Shown: one piece after another, positions 17,727 through 28,071 of the stretch
Position numbering within the stretch: position 1 is the first letter of the stretch
Layout: each line of letters begins with the position of its first letter
From: Prevotella sp.
GTDB taxonomy: Bacteria > Bacteroidota > Bacteroidia > Bacteroidales > Bacteroidaceae
Direction of reading: 5' to 3'
Assembly: GCA_024690505.1 (NCBI GenBank)
Contig: JAILPA010000106.1
Location: forward strand, 1 to 39,996
Length of the DNA: 39,996 nt
Position numbers and translations under genes: made by a program
Notes under the pieces: model-generated
Seen by the model: the letters and a program-made list of their open reading frames with translations, nothing else
Told to the model about the DNA's origin: nothing
Databases searched by the model: none

Positions 17727-18998
17727 TCATTTACCCTTGATGGCTTCTACGCCAGGAAGAACCTTGCCCTCGATGGCCTCAAGCAGAGCACCGCCACCGG
17801 TGGAGATGTAGGAAACCTGGTCGGCCAGACCGAACTTGTTGACGCAAGCTACAGAGTCGCCACCACCAATGAGTGAGAATGCACCCTCAGCAGTTGCCTT
17901 GGCAATAGCCTCGCCAATGGCACGTGAACCAGCGGTGAAATTGTCGCACTCGAACACACCGGCAGGACCGTTCCACAGGATGGTCTTGGCGCCAGCGATA
18001 GCAGCAGCAAATGCCTTCTGGCTCTCAGGACCAGCATCGACACCCTCGAACCCAGCGGGAACTTTGTTGGCAGGGCAGGTAATGATCTGAGCACCCTCCT
18101 TGACTGTCATGCTGCCGAAGTCGAGACCGTTGGTAGCTGTGCAGTCAGAACCGAGCACGAGCTCTACGCCGTTCTTCTTAGCCAGTTCCTCAACGCCCAG
18201 GGCAACGTCCAGCTTGTCCATCTCAACAATCGACTCGCCGATTTCACCACCATGAGCCTTAGAGAAGGTGTAGGTCATGCCACCACAGAGAATGAGCTTG
18301 TCGACCTTACCGAGCAGGTTCTCGATGATGCCAATCTTAGAAGATACCTTCGAGCCGCCCATGATGGCAACGAAGGGGCGCTTGATGTTAGAGAGCACGT
18401 TGTCGACAGCCTGAACCTCCTTCTCCATCAGCAGTCCCAGCATTTTGCTGTCTGCATCGAAGTAGTCAGCGATGACAGCAGTGGAGGCGTGCTTGCGGTG
18501 AGCGGTACCGAAGGCATCCATCACGTAGCAGTCGGCATAAGAAGCCAGCGTCTTGGCAAATTCCTTCTGGCTGGCCTTCATGGCCTTCTTTGCCTCGTCG
18601 TAAGCAGGATCGGTCTTCTCGATGCCAACGGGCTTGCCCTCTTCCTCGGGATAGTAGCGCAGGTTCTCGAGCAGCAGTGCCTCGCCCATCTTAAGGGCTT
18701 TGGCAGCATCCTGAGCCTTGGCACAGTCGGGTGCGAATGCCACGGGAACACCCAGGGCCTTCTCGACAGCTTCGCGAATCTGACCCAATGAAAGCTTGGG
18801 GTTCACCTTGCCCTTGGGCTTGCCCATGTGACTCATAATGATAACAGCACCACCGTCGGCCAGAATTTTCTTCAGAGTGGGAAGGGCACCACGGATGCGG
18901 GTGTCATCGGTGATTTTACCATTCTCATCAAGGGGTACGTTGAAGTCTACACGCACGATTGCCTTCTTACCGGCAAAGTTCATTTCGTTGATTGTCAT
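17727..18998 (-). CDS. pgk: Phosphoglycerate kinase
   Basis: The 423-residue cytoplasmic glycolytic enzyme interconverts 1,3-bisphosphoglycerate plus ADP and 3-phosphoglycerate plus ATP. It shows the N-terminal substrate site [17 protein letters not shown] (residues 10-26), [12 protein letters not shown], the hinge region and the C-terminal nucleotide motif [15 protein letters not shown]. Length and residues are normal. It is flanked by its own promoter (19052-19059) and a long hairpin (17665-17710), so it appears to be a single-gene transcription unit although it lies in a row of - strand genes. Confidence 0.97.
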   Translation of the reverse strand: MTINEMNFAGKKAIVRVDFNVPLDENGKITDDTRIRGALPTLKKILADGGAVIIMSHMGKPKGKVNPKLSLGQIREAVEKALGVPVAFAPDCAKAQDAAKALKMGEALLLENLRYYPEEEGKPVGIEKTDPAYDEAKKAMKASQKEFAKTLASYADCYVMDAFGTAHRKHASTAVIADYFDADSKMLGLLMEKEVQAVDNVLSNIKRPFVAIMGGSKVSSKIGIIENLLGKVDKLILCGGMTYTFSKAHGGEIGESIVEMDKLDVALGVEELAKKNGVELVLGSDCTATNGLDFGSMTVKEGAQIITCPANKVPAGFEGVDAGPESQKAFAAAIAGAKTILWNGPAGVFECDNFTAGSRAIGEAIAKATAEGAFSLIGGGDSVACVNKFGLADQVSYISTGGGALLEAIEGKVLPGVEAIKGK

Positions 18999-19051
18999 AA
19001 TCTTAATTCGCTTGAATGTTTATAAAATGGTTGTTGTTTCTTACTTGGTGG

Positions 19052-19059
19052 CAAAATTA
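19052..19059 (-). promoter_or_regulatory. Promoter -7 element of pgk
   Basis: On the - strand TAATTTTG fits TAnnTTTG and lies 53 bases before the pgk ATG in an AT-rich 131-base gap after fbp. Confidence 0.6.
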
Positions 19060-19129
19060 CTAATATTATTCGGTTTTCTGCCTTTCGTATATGATTATTT
19101 AATACTTTTTTGCAGAGGATGAATCGTTG

Positions 19130-21124
19130 TCACCTTTCTTTCACATGCCTGTTTGACGTCTTCTCGGTATTCTCCTTGATAATGCCGTGACGATAGGCAT
19201 AAAGAAGGTCGTTGAGGTCGAGGATTTGAGCACGTAGTTCTCTGCCCTTATCGGTGTCGGCTACCAGCATCCGGTGGGTCGACATCTCCACAATCTGAGT
19301 GGTGGACTTGATGTCGCTCCCTTGCAGAATGGCATCCTGCGAACTGGTGAACGGCTCGTGCTGCACAAGTTGGAATCCACGGCTGTGGTAAATAAGAGTG
19401 TATCCGGCAATGCCTGTCTCGCTGTGGTATGCCTCAGAGAAGCCACCGTCAATCACCATCAAACGCCCGTTTGCTTTGATGGGGTTCTCACCTTTGGAGG
19501 CATGGACAGGTACATGACCGTTGATGATGTGGCGCGTCTCTCCTTCTATGCCAAAAGCATCAAGGATGTGATCGCATACATCGGCCGAGTCGCGCAACTT
19601 GAAATAGTTTCCTTTCTCTTCGTGATAGGTCTCTTTGTCTGTCAGGAAATATCGCTCAAACGTGGCCATCTTAGATTTGTCGAAGAGCGGCGAGTCTTTG
19701 CCACACCACAGATAAAGGAAATAGTCTTTCGCGAAGGCTTTCAAATCGGTAGGGGTGTCGGTTTGGAATGCCGAACGAATCAGCTGTCCAATAAACTCCA
19801 TGAGTTGGCGCCCTTTGTAAGTTTTGCCAAGAATCTCCACCTCTTTCAATGAGCCGTCATCGTTTAAGGGCACAGAGGCGTGGAAGAGCAGATTCTGGTT
19901 ACAGATGTTGTACATGCATCCATGGCTGAGAATGGTGCTTATGTGCTTGCGCAGTTTCTCACTGACGCGGAACGAGTGATGAAGCTTCTTCATCAACAGA
20001 GCCTCCTCAGGTGTCAGTTCTAACGGGGCCTTGGGGTTGACGGTGGGGAAGAAGCACGATTTCATGGAATGCTTCACGCCATTGATGGTACATACATTCT
20101 CATCGAAGTCGATGTTCTCCAGCAGGCAGCGGTCTTCCATTTGCCATTCAGGACGTCGGTGGAAGATTTGAGCTTCCTGCTTGAACTGTATGATGCTGAT
20201 GGCCTTGTGCATCTTAGCGGTCAGCAGCAGGGTCTTCTCGTCCATCTTAGTCTGCTGCTTTAGCTCTCTGGGGATGAACTCCTCGCAAGGATCGTCGCCG
20301 TAAGTCTCTAAGGCGAAGGTGGCAAGAGGTACGAGGTTGATGCCATACCCCTCTTCCAAGGTGGCAAGATTAGCGTAGCGCAGCGACAGTCTCAAAACAT
20401 TGCAGATGCAGGCGTCGTTGCCGGCAGCGGCTCCCATCCACAGGATATCGTGGTTGCCCCATTGTATGTCCCATGAGTGATATTGGCGCAGGGTGTCGAT
20501 GATGATATGTGCGCCAGGGCCACGGTCGTAGATGTCGCCGAGGATGTGGAGCTGGTCGATGGCCAGGCGCTGAATGACGTTGCAGATGGCAACGATGAAG
20601 TCGTCAGCACGTCCTGTTGAGATGATGGTGTCGACGATGACAGCCACGTAGGCGGCCTTGTTCTGATCGTCGGAACTCTCATGAAGCAACTCCTCGATGA
20701 TGTACGAGAACTCTTCGGGCAGCGACTTGCGTACTTTGGAGCGGGTGTATTTGCTGGATACATCGCGACAGACACGTACTAACTGGTGGATAGTGATGCG
20801 ATACCAGTCCTCAAGGTCTTCTTCAGCAGCCTTCACCAGTTCCAGCTTCTGCTCGGGGTAGTAAATAAGGGTGCACAATTCTTTTTTTTCGCTTTCGCGC
20901 AGGGTGTTCCCAAATATCTCGCCAACTTTGCGCTTGATGTTGCCGGAAGCATTCTTCAGCACGTGTATGAATGCTTCGTGTTCGCCGTGAAGGTCGGCCA
21001 GGAAATGCTCTGTGCCTTTCGGCAGATTTAGAATAGCCTCCAGATTGATAACTTCGCTGGCGGCATCAGCCACTGTTGGGTAGGCTGTTGAAAGCAGATG
21101 AAGGTAGCGCTCGTCGGTATTCAT
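19130..21124 (-). CDS. fbp: Class III fructose-1,6-bisphosphatase
   Basis: The 664-residue protein has the size and motifs of the large FBPase class first known in Firmicutes and also found in Bacteroidetes. It has a metallophosphatase core with DLHGEHEAF (about residues 43-51), GDIYDRGPGAH and GNHDILWMGAAAG, and the late NGHVPVHASKGENP. It hydrolyses fructose-1,6-bisphosphate in gluconeogenesis. The start overlaps the stop of the upstream unknown gene (ATGA, 21121-21124), so the two are translationally coupled at the 3' end of the lysine/histidine gene run. The neighbouring pgk is also a central-carbon enzyme but seems to have its own promoter. Confidence 0.96.
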   Translation of the reverse strand: MNTDERYLHLLSTAYPTVADAASEVINLEAILNLPKGTEHFLADLHGEHEAFIHVLKNASGNIKRKVGEIFGNTLRESEKKELCTLIYYPEQKLELVKAAEEDLEDWYRITIHQLVRVCRDVSSKYTRSKVRKSLPEEFSYIIEELLHESSDDQNKAAYVAVIVDTIISTGRADDFIVAICNVIQRLAIDQLHILGDIYDRGPGAHIIIDTLRQYHSWDIQWGNHDILWMGAAAGNDACICNVLRLSLRYANLATLEEGYGINLVPLATFALETYGDDPCEEFIPRELKQQTKMDEKTLLLTAKMHKAISIIQFKQEAQIFHRRPEWQMEDRCLLENIDFDENVCTINGVKHSMKSCFFPTVNPKAPLELTPEEALLMKKLHHSFRVSEKLRKHISTILSHGCMYNICNQNLLFHASVPLNDDGSLKEVEILGKTYKGRQLMEFIGQLIRSAFQTDTPTDLKAFAKDYFLYLWCGKDSPLFDKSKMATFERYFLTDKETYHEEKGNYFKLRDSADVCDHILDAFGIEGETRHIINGHVPVHASKGENPIKANGRLMVIDGGFSEAYHSETGIAGYTLIYHSRGFQLVQHEPFTSSQDAILQGSDIKSTTQIVEMSTHRMLVADTDKGRELRAQILDLNDLLYAYRHGIIKENTEKTSNRHVKER

Positions 21125-22065
21125 ATTTTGAGATGGTTTCTAAGTGTTGTTCGTAGTTGCTGGGTACGTTTGTTGTCAATGGGGGGGCATGGCATAAAGC
21201 CTTCATCGAGCAGCGTCTGCTCCTTCAGCAGGCATATCAGGGAGCCGAAGAATGATAGGAGCTTACTGGCTTCTAGGCGTTTCAACAACGTTTCTTCGTC
21301 CAGATTCGGTCGCATCAGCGCTTGATGAATCTCGGTGAGACGCAGCATGTTTATCGGGCTCTTGTCTGCCTCGGTAATGAGTGTTGTCAATGTCTCCGTA
21401 GGCATGGGAACAGGACGCTCATAGCCATTAGGAAGAAAGACGGGAATGGATGACGCATCGACCATTTCATGAGGGATGCCAGCTAAAGTAATGCCGCGTC
21501 TTAAAACGTCGCTGATGCCTTCGTAGTAAGCATAGATGGACAGCTTATGCCAGTCGGCTTGGGGTATAATGGCGTCTCCAATCCAGCGCATGTCGCCGGT
21601 AATGCCAGTTTTCAACAGTAACCTCATGGCGGTGAGGGTGTCATCGTCCATTAGAGGAAGCACGTGGGAATCCATTACCCGACGATAGACAGCTAGTGTC
21701 ATGGCTCCCATCTCCTGAACTGTTGTGGTTCGGGTGATGATGGGGTTGCGGATGATGATAACCCGCTGATGGTCAGCTGTCAGCGCTTCCTTCTCAATAG
21801 GACTGCGGGCTATATAGGCATAGGCTTTACCGTGAGCCTTTTGGCCATGAGGGGTCAGTACCACGCGAGTGTCTTCAGGTAAATGTGCCTCCACTTCGCC
21901 GTGAATATGAACAATGTCAGGTCGGAAGTCTTGTAATAGCTGTCCGAGACTTTTGGGATTGTCTGTCGAAAGGCACTCTACGTCATCATGCACAGCCTCA
22001 CACAGCAGCCTCACATAGTGGGACAGCTGAGCATCGTCTTTGGGATGGATGTGAAGTACCCTCAT
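21121..22065 (-). CDS. Unknown protein with a glycosyltransferase-like N-terminus
   Basis: I do not recognise a named family for this 314-residue protein. The first 100 residues resemble the acceptor half of a GT-B glycosyltransferase: MRVLHIHPKDD, RPDIVHIHGEVEAHL, then VVLTPHGQ. After that there is no nucleotide-sugar domain. The rest is mostly helical, with an acidic middle (VLPLMDDDTLTAMRLLL) and a YEGISDVLRRGI segment. It lies six bases after lysA and overlaps fbp by four bases, so it is almost certainly expressed with both. A truncated or repurposed glycosyltransferase is my best guess; a catalytic role is doubtful. Confidence 0.6.
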   Translation of the reverse strand: MRVLHIHPKDDAQLSHYVRLLCEAVHDDVECLSTDNPKSLGQLLQDFRPDIVHIHGEVEAHLPEDTRVVLTPHGQKAHGKAYAYIARSPIEKEALTADHQRVIIIRNPIITRTTTVQEMGAMTLAVYRRVMDSHVLPLMDDDTLTAMRLLLKTGITGDMRWIGDAIIPQADWHKLSIYAYYEGISDVLRRGITLAGIPHEMVDASSIPVFLPNGYERPVPMPTETLTTLITEADKSPINMLRLTEIHQALMRPNLDEETLLKRLEASKLLSFFGSLICLLKEQTLLDEGFMPCPPIDNKRTQQLRTTLRNHLKI

Positions 22066-22070
22066 TATGC

Positions 22071-23231
22071 TTATATCAAGTCGTCACTGGTGTAGCCAAT
22101 AGGCAACGGACGGCAGTTGTAGCCTGATGCCATGATCTCTCCATAGGCCCCCGCCGACCGTATTGCCAACAGGTCGCCACGTTTGGTGCGGTTAAGGTCT
22201 ATTTGTTTGGCGAACACATCGGTTGACTCACAGATGGGCCCCACTACATCGTAGGTGTCCAATGGCTCGTCGCTTGTAAGGTTCTCTATCTTGTGGTAGG
22301 CTTGGTACAAGGCGGGGCGTATGAGATCAGTAAAGCCGGCATCGACGATGGCAAACTTCTTCACGGCTCCCTCTTTAATATATAATGTTCGCGTGATGAG
22401 GCTTCCGCATTGAGCCACCACGGCTCGTCCCAACTCGAAGTGCACGGTCTGTCCTGAACGTATCTTCAACTGACGGGCGTAGGTGTCGAAATAGGCTTTG
22501 AAGTCGGGCACGGACACACGGTTGGGGTGTTGGTAGTCAATGCCAAGTCCTCCGCCAACGTTGATGTGCTCGAGTACAATGCGATGACGTTCTAATTCCA
22601 TTTGCAGTTCGTTCACCCTGTTGCATAGCGCCTGAAAGTCGCCCATGTCGAGAATCTGGCTGCCGATATGGAAGTGAAGTCCCACTATCCTGACGTTCCT
22701 CAGCTCCTTTGCCCGTACAATAACAGTCATCATGTCAGTCATGGCAATACCAAATTTGTTTTCTGCCATTCCCGTGGTGATGTTGGCATGGGTATGGGCT
22801 CCAACGTTAGGGTTCAGGCGCAGGGCCACGCGTGCAACTTTGTCCTTTTTCCCTGCCAGTTCGTTGATGACCTCCAGCTCGGGAATACTTTCTACATTGA
22901 AGCAGAAGATGTTATTGTCAAGGCCAAGTTCTATCTCCCAGTCGCTCTTTCCCACACCAGCAAAGACAATCTTCGAAGCAGGGAAACCGGCCTTGAGCGA
23001 TGCTTCTATCTCACCTCCGCTGACGCAGTCGGCTCCCAGTCCGGCCTGTCGGATGACACGCAGTATCTTTGGGTTAGCATTAGCCTTAATGGCATAATGA
23101 ACGCAAAAGTTGTCATGTCGTCCTGCTTCCTGGTGTATAGTGTCGAGGGTGGCGCGAAGCAGGTCGAGGTCGTAGTAGTAGAACGGCGTCTTGATGTTTT
23201 CCAGTTTTCCTATGGGGAATTGTCCTTTCAT
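22071..23231 (-). CDS. lysA: Diaminopimelate decarboxylase
   Basis: The 386-residue PLP enzyme decarboxylates meso-diaminopimelate to lysine, the last step of the pathway, in the cytoplasm. The PLP lysine is Lys49 in HYAIKANANP. The specificity and PLP-phosphate elements include GGGLGIDY, and the C-terminal beta domain has GPICESTDVFAK with the catalytic Cys. It is somewhat shorter than typical 410-430 residue forms but all key motifs are present. It follows the aspartate kinase gene by 38 bases, so first and last steps of lysine synthesis are together. Confidence 0.95.
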   Translation of the reverse strand: MKGQFPIGKLENIKTPFYYYDLDLLRATLDTIHQEAGRHDNFCVHYAIKANANPKILRVIRQAGLGADCVSGGEIEASLKAGFPASKIVFAGVGKSDWEIELGLDNNIFCFNVESIPELEVINELAGKKDKVARVALRLNPNVGAHTHANITTGMAENKFGIAMTDMMTVIVRAKELRNVRIVGLHFHIGSQILDMGDFQALCNRVNELQMELERHRIVLEHINVGGGLGIDYQHPNRVSVPDFKAYFDTYARQLKIRSGQTVHFELGRAVVAQCGSLITRTLYIKEGAVKKFAIVDAGFTDLIRPALYQAYHKIENLTSDEPLDTYDVVGPICESTDVFAKQIDLNRTKRGDLLAIRSAGAYGEIMASGYNCRPLPIGYTSDDLI

Positions 23232-23269
23232 AGATGTTCCAATCAGTAATGTTACGATGATGGGTTCAC

Positions 23270-24589
23270 TTACTGGGCAAACAGGTGGTCGCTTAGACTC
23301 TGCAAGGCCCGCTTCTTGTCTTCTTCGCGGATGAGGAAAGATATGTTATAGTTTGAACCACCGTAGGAAATCATGCGGACGGGTACGTCCTTCATGGCGT
23401 CCATCACACGGGTCTCAAAGCCAATGTTCGACCAGTCAAGGTCGCCCACGACACAGATGATGCACATGCCGGTGTCGACGGTTACTGTGCCGTACTTCTT
23501 CAGTTCATCCATGATTTCGCCAAGATGTGCAGAGTTGTCGATAGACATGCTTACGCCGACCTCGCTGGTGCATACCATGTCGATAGGTGTCTGATAGCTC
23601 TCGAATATCTCGAACACCTTGCGCAGGAAACCTGTTGCAAGCAACATTCGTGATGACTTGATCTTGATGGCGGTAATGTTGTCCTTGGCAGCTACAGCCT
23701 TGATTTTGCCATATTCGGTAGAGTTGCTGATGGTGGTTCCCTCGGCCTCTGGATCCATGGTGTTCAACAGTCGGACGGGTATGCCTGCGTACTTTGCCGG
23801 TTGGACACAGGTGGGGTGGAGAATCTTAGCGCCGAAATAGGCCAGCTCGGCGGCCTCCTCGAACTGCAATTGGTGTACGGGCTGTGTCTTCTCAACCACA
23901 CGCGGGTCGTTGTTGTGCATTCCGTCTATGTCGGTCCATATTTGAATCTCCTCTGCACCGATGGCAGCTCCAACGAGCGATGCTGTATAGTCGCTACCGC
24001 CGCGTTGCAGGTTGTCAATCTCGCCATAGGCGTTGCGGCAGATGAATCCCTGTGTGATATACACCTGGGCGTCCTTGTTCTGCTCTAAGATGGCCGCCAG
24101 CTTCTCCTTGATATAGACAGGGTCTGGCTCAGCGTTTTTGTCTGTACGCATAAAGTCGAGGGCATTCAGCAACACGGCATTGATTCCCTGCTCTTTCATA
24201 TAGTTCACCACCATGTTTGTCGACATCATCTCGCCTTGGGCTACGATGCTCTTTTCCTCGAACGATGTGAACAGTTCTTTTGTGAATGAGCGCAGGTATT
24301 GGAACTCCTCGTGCAGGAATTCGCGAGTCATGCTGCGATATTCTTGCGTGGCAAACAGCTCCTCAACATGCTTCATGTATTTCTTCTCCAGATTGTTGAT
24401 GACTTCGTTTGCACCGTCAGGATTCTTCTTGTAGAGATAGTCGGATATCTCTACGAGCGAGTTGGTTGTTCCCGACATGGCTGATAGTACAACGAACACG
24501 GGATTTCCCGATTTTGCAATCAGTTCGGTTACCTCTTTCATTCTTTGCGGAGTACCTACCGAGGTTCCTCCGAATTTCATTACTTTCAT
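23270..24589 (-). CDS. lysC: Aspartate kinase (monofunctional)
   Basis: The 439-residue protein phosphorylates aspartate, the first step toward lysine, threonine and methionine. It begins MKVMKFGGTSVGTPQRM, the kinase motif expected at the very N-terminus, so I start at 24589; the longer frame would run 51 bases into the ftsE gene. FVVLSAMSGTTNSL, RGGSDYTASLVGAAI and the tandem C-terminal ACT domains (VCTSEVGVSMSID, IICVVGDLDWSN) are visible. The ACT domains imply amino-acid feedback control, probably by lysine given the adjacent lysA. No homoserine dehydrogenase domain is fused. Confidence 0.95.
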   Translation of the reverse strand: MKVMKFGGTSVGTPQRMKEVTELIAKSGNPVFVVLSAMSGTTNSLVEISDYLYKKNPDGANEVINNLEKKYMKHVEELFATQEYRSMTREFLHEEFQYLRSFTKELFTSFEEKSIVAQGEMMSTNMVVNYMKEQGINAVLLNALDFMRTDKNAEPDPVYIKEKLAAILEQNKDAQVYITQGFICRNAYGEIDNLQRGGSDYTASLVGAAIGAEEIQIWTDIDGMHNNDPRVVEKTQPVHQLQFEEAAELAYFGAKILHPTCVQPAKYAGIPVRLLNTMDPEAEGTTISNSTEYGKIKAVAAKDNITAIKIKSSRMLLATGFLRKVFEIFESYQTPIDMVCTSEVGVSMSIDNSAHLGEIMDELKKYGTVTVDTGMCIICVVGDLDWSNIGFETRVMDAMKDVPVRMISYGGSNYNISFLIREEDKKRALQSLSDHLFAQ

Positions 24590-24606
24590 AGCTGTATTGT
24601 GTTTTG

Positions 24607-25293
24607 TTATTTTGTTTCTGTTTCTTCTGCTATTTTCTCCAACCGTCCGTCTTGACATCGATAGACAATACCTGGAAAGTGCTCTATAATACTGGTGTTG
24701 TGGGTAGACATGACGATGGCAGTTCCTTTCTTGGCGATGTTGTGTAGCAGTTTCATAATGCCCAGGGCTGTTTCGTTGTCGAGATTGCCTGTTGGCTCGT
24801 CGGCCACGATGAGACGCGGGCTGTTCAATATGGCTCGTGCTATGGCGATGCGTTGTTGCTCACCGCCGGAGAGTTCATGGGGCATACGGTCTCTTTTGTC
24901 AGCCATTCCAACGTTGTCCAGCACTTCCGTGATGCGCTCTGCCATCTCGCTCTTGTCTTTCCAACCAGTCGATTTCAGCACGAACATCAAGTTCTTGTAC
25001 ACGTTGCGGTCAGCCAGAAGCTGGAAGTCCTGAAACACGATTCCCATCTGTCGGCGAAGTGCTGGCACATGACGGCGTTTCAGTGTCAGCAGGTCGAAGT
25101 CGAGCACATCGGCTTTGATAGCCTCGTCGATATCCAGTTCTTGGTAAATAGTCTTCAGCAGCGAACTCTTGCCAGACCCTACTCGGCCTATGATGTAGAC
25201 AAAGGCGCCGTCGTCAACCTGGAAGTCAACGTCGGTCAGCACTGCCTTGCCGTCGACTTGTATGATGTTTGCTTGTTTGTAGTCTATCAGCAT
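24607..25293 (-). CDS. ftsE: FtsE-like ABC transporter ATPase
   Basis: This 228-residue ATPase has Walker [10 protein letters not shown] (residues 36-44), Q loop FQDFQLL, signature [16 protein letters not shown] and Walker [13 protein letters not shown] followed by the H-loop STHNTSI. The overall pattern matches FtsE, which with the membrane protein FtsX controls peptidoglycan hydrolysis at the division site. ftsX is not next to it; separate ftsE and ftsX is common in Bacteroidetes. It lies between hisIE (82 bases upstream) and lysC (17 bases downstream), and so is probably co-transcribed with lysine genes. A LolD-type ATPase is the main alternative. Confidence 0.88.
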   Translation of the reverse strand: MLIDYKQANIIQVDGKAVLTDVDFQVDDGAFVYIIGRVGSGKSSLLKTIYQELDIDEAIKADVLDFDLLTLKRRHVPALRRQMGIVFQDFQLLADRNVYKNLMFVLKSTGWKDKSEMAERITEVLDNVGMADKRDRMPHELSGGEQQRIAIARAILNSPRLIVADEPTGNLDNETALGIMKLLHNIAKKGTAIVMSTHNTSIIEHFPGIVYRCQDGRLEKIAEETETK

Positions 25294-25375
25294 ATTTCTT
25301 CTGTTTTTTTATTCAAGTTCCCGGCATCATGCCTTTCCCTTGTATGCTTAGGGTATGGTTCGTACCATCTTGGCG

Positions 25376-26023
25376 TCACTTCATCTCACCTTTTGCCTTG
25401 GCCTGACGCCGCAGCTTGTCCCATTCGGGATCGTGACGGCGGTGCAGTTCTTCGGCAATGTTTTCTATACGCAGCCCTTTGCTGGTGAGCAGCACGATGA
25501 GGTGATAGAGCATGTCGCTGGCCTCGTAGACCAGATGCTCGTTATCGCCATTGGTTGCTTCGATGACCGTTTCCAATGCTTCTTCGCCCACCTTCTGAGC
25601 CATTTTGTTCACGCCATCGCGGAAGAGCTTTGTGGTGTAGCTCCCTTCAGGCATCTCCTCAAAGCGGCGCTCAATGAAATCCTGTAGTTCTGTGAGGAAC
25701 ATCATGGGATTGGCTTCATTGACTTCTCCCCAACAGGTGTCGGTGCCTTTGTGGCATGTGGGGCCTTGGGGGTGTGCCTTGATGAGGAGCGTGTCGTTGT
25801 CGCAGTCGACCTGAATGCTTACCAAGTCGAGGAAATTGCCCGATGTCTCGCCTTTTGTCCAAAGGCATTGGCGTGAGCGACTCCAGAATGTCACGTGGCC
25901 TGTCTGGCAGGTTTGCCGATAAGCCTCTTCGTTCATAAAGCCCAGCATCAGCACGTTCAGTGTCTTGGCATCTTGTATGATAGCGGGCACGAGTCCGCCC
26001 ATTTTCTCAAAGTCTATTAACAT
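25376..26023 (-). CDS. hisIE: Bifunctional phosphoribosyl-AMP cyclohydrolase / phosphoribosyl-ATP pyrophosphatase
   Basis: The 215-residue fusion carries steps three and two of histidine synthesis. The N-terminal HisI domain (about 1-110) has [29 protein letters not shown], the metal site DCDNDTLL and the Cys pair in [12 protein letters not shown]. The C-terminal HisE domain (about 120-205) has the helical pattern [13 protein letters not shown] with [13 protein letters not shown]. It overlaps the hisF stop by seven bases, so it is translationally coupled as the last his gene of this cluster. Confidence 0.97.
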   Translation of the reverse strand: MLIDFEKMGGLVPAIIQDAKTLNVLMLGFMNEEAYRQTCQTGHVTFWSRSRQCLWTKGETSGNFLDLVSIQVDCDNDTLLIKAHPQGPTCHKGTDTCWGEVNEANPMMFLTELQDFIERRFEEMPEGSYTTKLFRDGVNKMAQKVGEEALETVIEATNGDNEHLVYEASDMLYHLIVLLTSKGLRIENIAEELHRRHDPEWDKLRRQAKAKGEMK

Positions 26024-26778
26024 AGTCTTACGTTGATTCCTTCGTCGTGGAGGTATTCTTTAAGTTCTGGTATGGGTATCTCTCCGAAGTGGAACACACT
26101 GGCAGCCAGTGCTGCATCGGCATGTCCTTGGGTAAAGGCATCGCGGAAGTGCTCTTTCTTTCCTGCTCCACCACTGGCGATGATGGGGATTGACAGGTTG
26201 TCGGCCAGTTCGCGCAAGGCTTCATTGGCATAGCCTTCCTTCACGCCGTCGTGGTCCATTGATGTGAAGAGTATTTCGCCAGCGCCTCGTTCCTGCGCCT
26301 CGTGTGCCCATTCAAAGAGCCGTCGCTCGGTGCGTTCGCGCCCGCCTTTCAGATAGCAGTGCCATCCGTCTTCATCGTTTCGTGCATCGATGGCCACTAC
26401 GCACACCTGACTGCCGAAGCGCCGTGCTGTTTCTTCAATGAGCTCAGGCCTCCTCACGGCCGCACTGTTCATGCTCACCTTGTCGGCTCCTGCATAGAGC
26501 AAACGTTCTACGTCGGCCAGCTCGTTCACGCCTCCGCCTACGGTGAAGGGTATGTTGATCTCGCGAGCCACACGTCCCACCATTTCGGTGAACGTCTTTC
26601 GGCCCTCGAACGAGGCGGTGATATCGAGAAACACCAGCTCGTCGGCACCGGCCATGCTGTAAGCTTTGCCCAAGGCCACAGGGTCGCCTGCGCTGCGCAG
26701 CGACACAAAGTTGACGCCCTTTACCGTCTCGCCGTCTTTGACGTCTAGGCAGGGGATGATTCGCTTTGCCAGTCCCAT
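26017..26778 (-). CDS. hisF: Imidazole glycerol phosphate synthase, cyclase subunit
   Basis: The 253-residue beta/alpha barrel closes the imidazole ring from PRFAR using ammonia delivered by HisH. It begins [20 protein letters not shown] with the catalytic Asp in CLDVKDG, has the first phosphate-binding loop [10 protein letters not shown] and the second [12 protein letters not shown]. The [10 protein letters not shown] start is invariant in the family, so its 34-base overlap with the end of hisA is real, not a start-site error. It also overlaps hisIE by seven bases. Confidence 0.97.
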   Translation of the reverse strand: MGLAKRIIPCLDVKDGETVKGVNFVSLRSAGDPVALGKAYSMAGADELVFLDITASFEGRKTFTEMVGRVAREINIPFTVGGGVNELADVERLLYAGADKVSMNSAAVRRPELIEETARRFGSQVCVVAIDARNDEDGWHCYLKGGRERTERRLFEWAHEAQERGAGEILFTSMDHDGVKEGYANEALRELADNLSIPIIASGGAGKKEHFRDAFTQGHADAALAASVFHFGEIPIPELKEYLHDEGINVRLC

Positions 26779-27479
26779 AGTTCCTTTATGTTGAGTTTTC
26801 CTTCGTAAATGGCCTTGCCGAACACCACTGCCGGTATTCCTGCTTGGTTCAAGGTTTTGATGTCGGCCAAGTTGCTAACTCCGCCGCTTGCAATGAGGTG
26901 CAGGGTGGGGTGGGCGCTCATCACCTGCTTGTAAAGGCTGACGGCAGGCCCGCTCAGGGTCCCGTCCTTTGATATCTCTGTGCAGAGCACGTTTCTCACC
27001 CCCATGTCGATGTATTTCTGCAGGAAGGGCAGCAACTCTTCTTCGGAGTCGTCCTTCCAACCGTTGATGCTGATACGTGCATGCCTGACGTCGGCGCCCA
27101 GGATCATGCGCTCTGCTCCGTATTTGTTGAGCCATCGTCTGAACAGTTCGGGCTGTGTGACGGCCACCGATCCTACGGTTACCATCTTGGCTCCGTTGCT
27201 GAAGGCTAGTTCTAAATCCTCGTCGGTCTTGATTCCTCCACCGAAGTCAACAATAAGCTGTGTCTCGGTTGTGATGGCCTTAAGAACTTCTACGTTGACG
27301 ATATGCTTCGACTTGGCCCCGTCGAGGTCGACCACGTGCAGTCGGTGGAATCCTATGCGCTCGAACTCGCGAGCCATCTCAACAGGATTGCCGTAGATGG
27401 TCTTCTGCGCGTAGTCTCCTTTGGTCAGGCGGACGCACTTCCCGTCGATGATATCAATGGCAGGTATCAGCTCTATCAT
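26745..27479 (-). CDS. hisA: Phosphoribosylformimino-5-aminoimidazole carboxamide ribotide isomerase
   Basis: The 244-residue barrel isomerises ProFAR to PRFAR in histidine synthesis. It begins [20 protein letters not shown] with the catalytic Asp in PAIDIIDG; the second Asp lies in the ILGADVRH region. Phosphate loops are VDFGGGIKT and [10 protein letters not shown] start at 27479, where the ATG overlaps the hisH stop (ATGA). The longer open frame adds 22 residues that do not fit the family. Confidence 0.96.
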   Translation of the reverse strand: MIELIPAIDIIDGKCVRLTKGDYAQKTIYGNPVEMAREFERIGFHRLHVVDLDGAKSKHIVNVEVLKAITTETQLIVDFGGGIKTDEDLELAFSNGAKMVTVGSVAVTQPELFRRWLNKYGAERMILGADVRHARISINGWKDDSEEELLPFLQKYIDMGVRNVLCTEISKDGTLSGPAVSLYKQVMSAHPTLHLIASGGVSNLADIKTLNQAGIPAVVFGKAIYEGKLNIKELWDWQSESSPA

Positions 27480-28057
27480 AGTTCCAAGAAGTTTTTCAGT
27501 ATCCTTTCTCCTGCGCTTCCACTTTTCTCGGGATGAAACTGGCATGTGTAGAAATTGCCCTTGTGCAGCGCTGCGCTGTAGGGCACAATGTAGTCGGACT
27601 GGGCCACTGTGTCGGCACAGACAGGCACATAGTAGGAATGGACGAAGTAGACGTAGCTGCCTTCTTCAAATAGTGGGCTGCTTACGTTCACCAGCTTGTT
27701 CCACCCCATGCAAGGCACCTTGTCTTCATGCCGTGTGGGAGCGAATCGCTTCACCTCAGCATCAAAGATGCCCAGGCAGTCTACGTCGCCTTCTTCAGAG
27801 TGTTTGCATAGCAGTTGCTGGCCTATGCAGATGCCCAGCACGGGCTGGTGCAGCGAGCAGATGACCTGGTCGAGACCTCTCTGGCGCAGATACTCCATGG
27901 CTCCACGTGCCTCACCTTGTCCGGGAAACACCACGCGGTCGGCCGAGGTCAACAGCCGGGGGTCGTCTGTAAGGACAGGTTCCACTCCCAACCGTCTCAG
28001 GGCGTTCATCACCGAGTAAATATTGCCCGCATTATATTTTACGACTGCAACGTTCAT
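27476..28057 (-). CDS. hisH: Imidazole glycerol phosphate synthase, glutaminase subunit
   Basis: The 193-residue class I glutamine amidotransferase supplies ammonia to HisF. The catalytic triad is visible as Cys77 (LGICIGQQLL), His175 and Glu177 (CQFHPEKSG). The oxyanion region FPGQGEARGAM is also present. It is the first of four his genes in this cluster and overlaps hisA by four bases. It begins 14 bases after purU, which makes purU a likely member of the same transcript. Confidence 0.96.
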   Translation of the reverse strand: MNVAVVKYNAGNIYSVMNALRRLGVEPVLTDDPRLLTSADRVVFPGQGEARGAMEYLRQRGLDQVICSLHQPVLGICIGQQLLCKHSEEGDVDCLGIFDAEVKRFAPTRHEDKVPCMGWNKLVNVSSPLFEEGSYVYFVHSYYVPVCADTVAQSDYIVPYSAALHKGNFYTCQFHPEKSGSAGERILKNFLEL

Positions 28058-28071
28058 GTGTCTGCTAAAGG

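Noticed and set aside
25294..25375. Terminator or promoter between hisIE and ftsE
   Set aside because: Only a five-base stem (GGCAT/ATGCC) and no TAnnTTTG motif could be found, so neither is listed as a feature.
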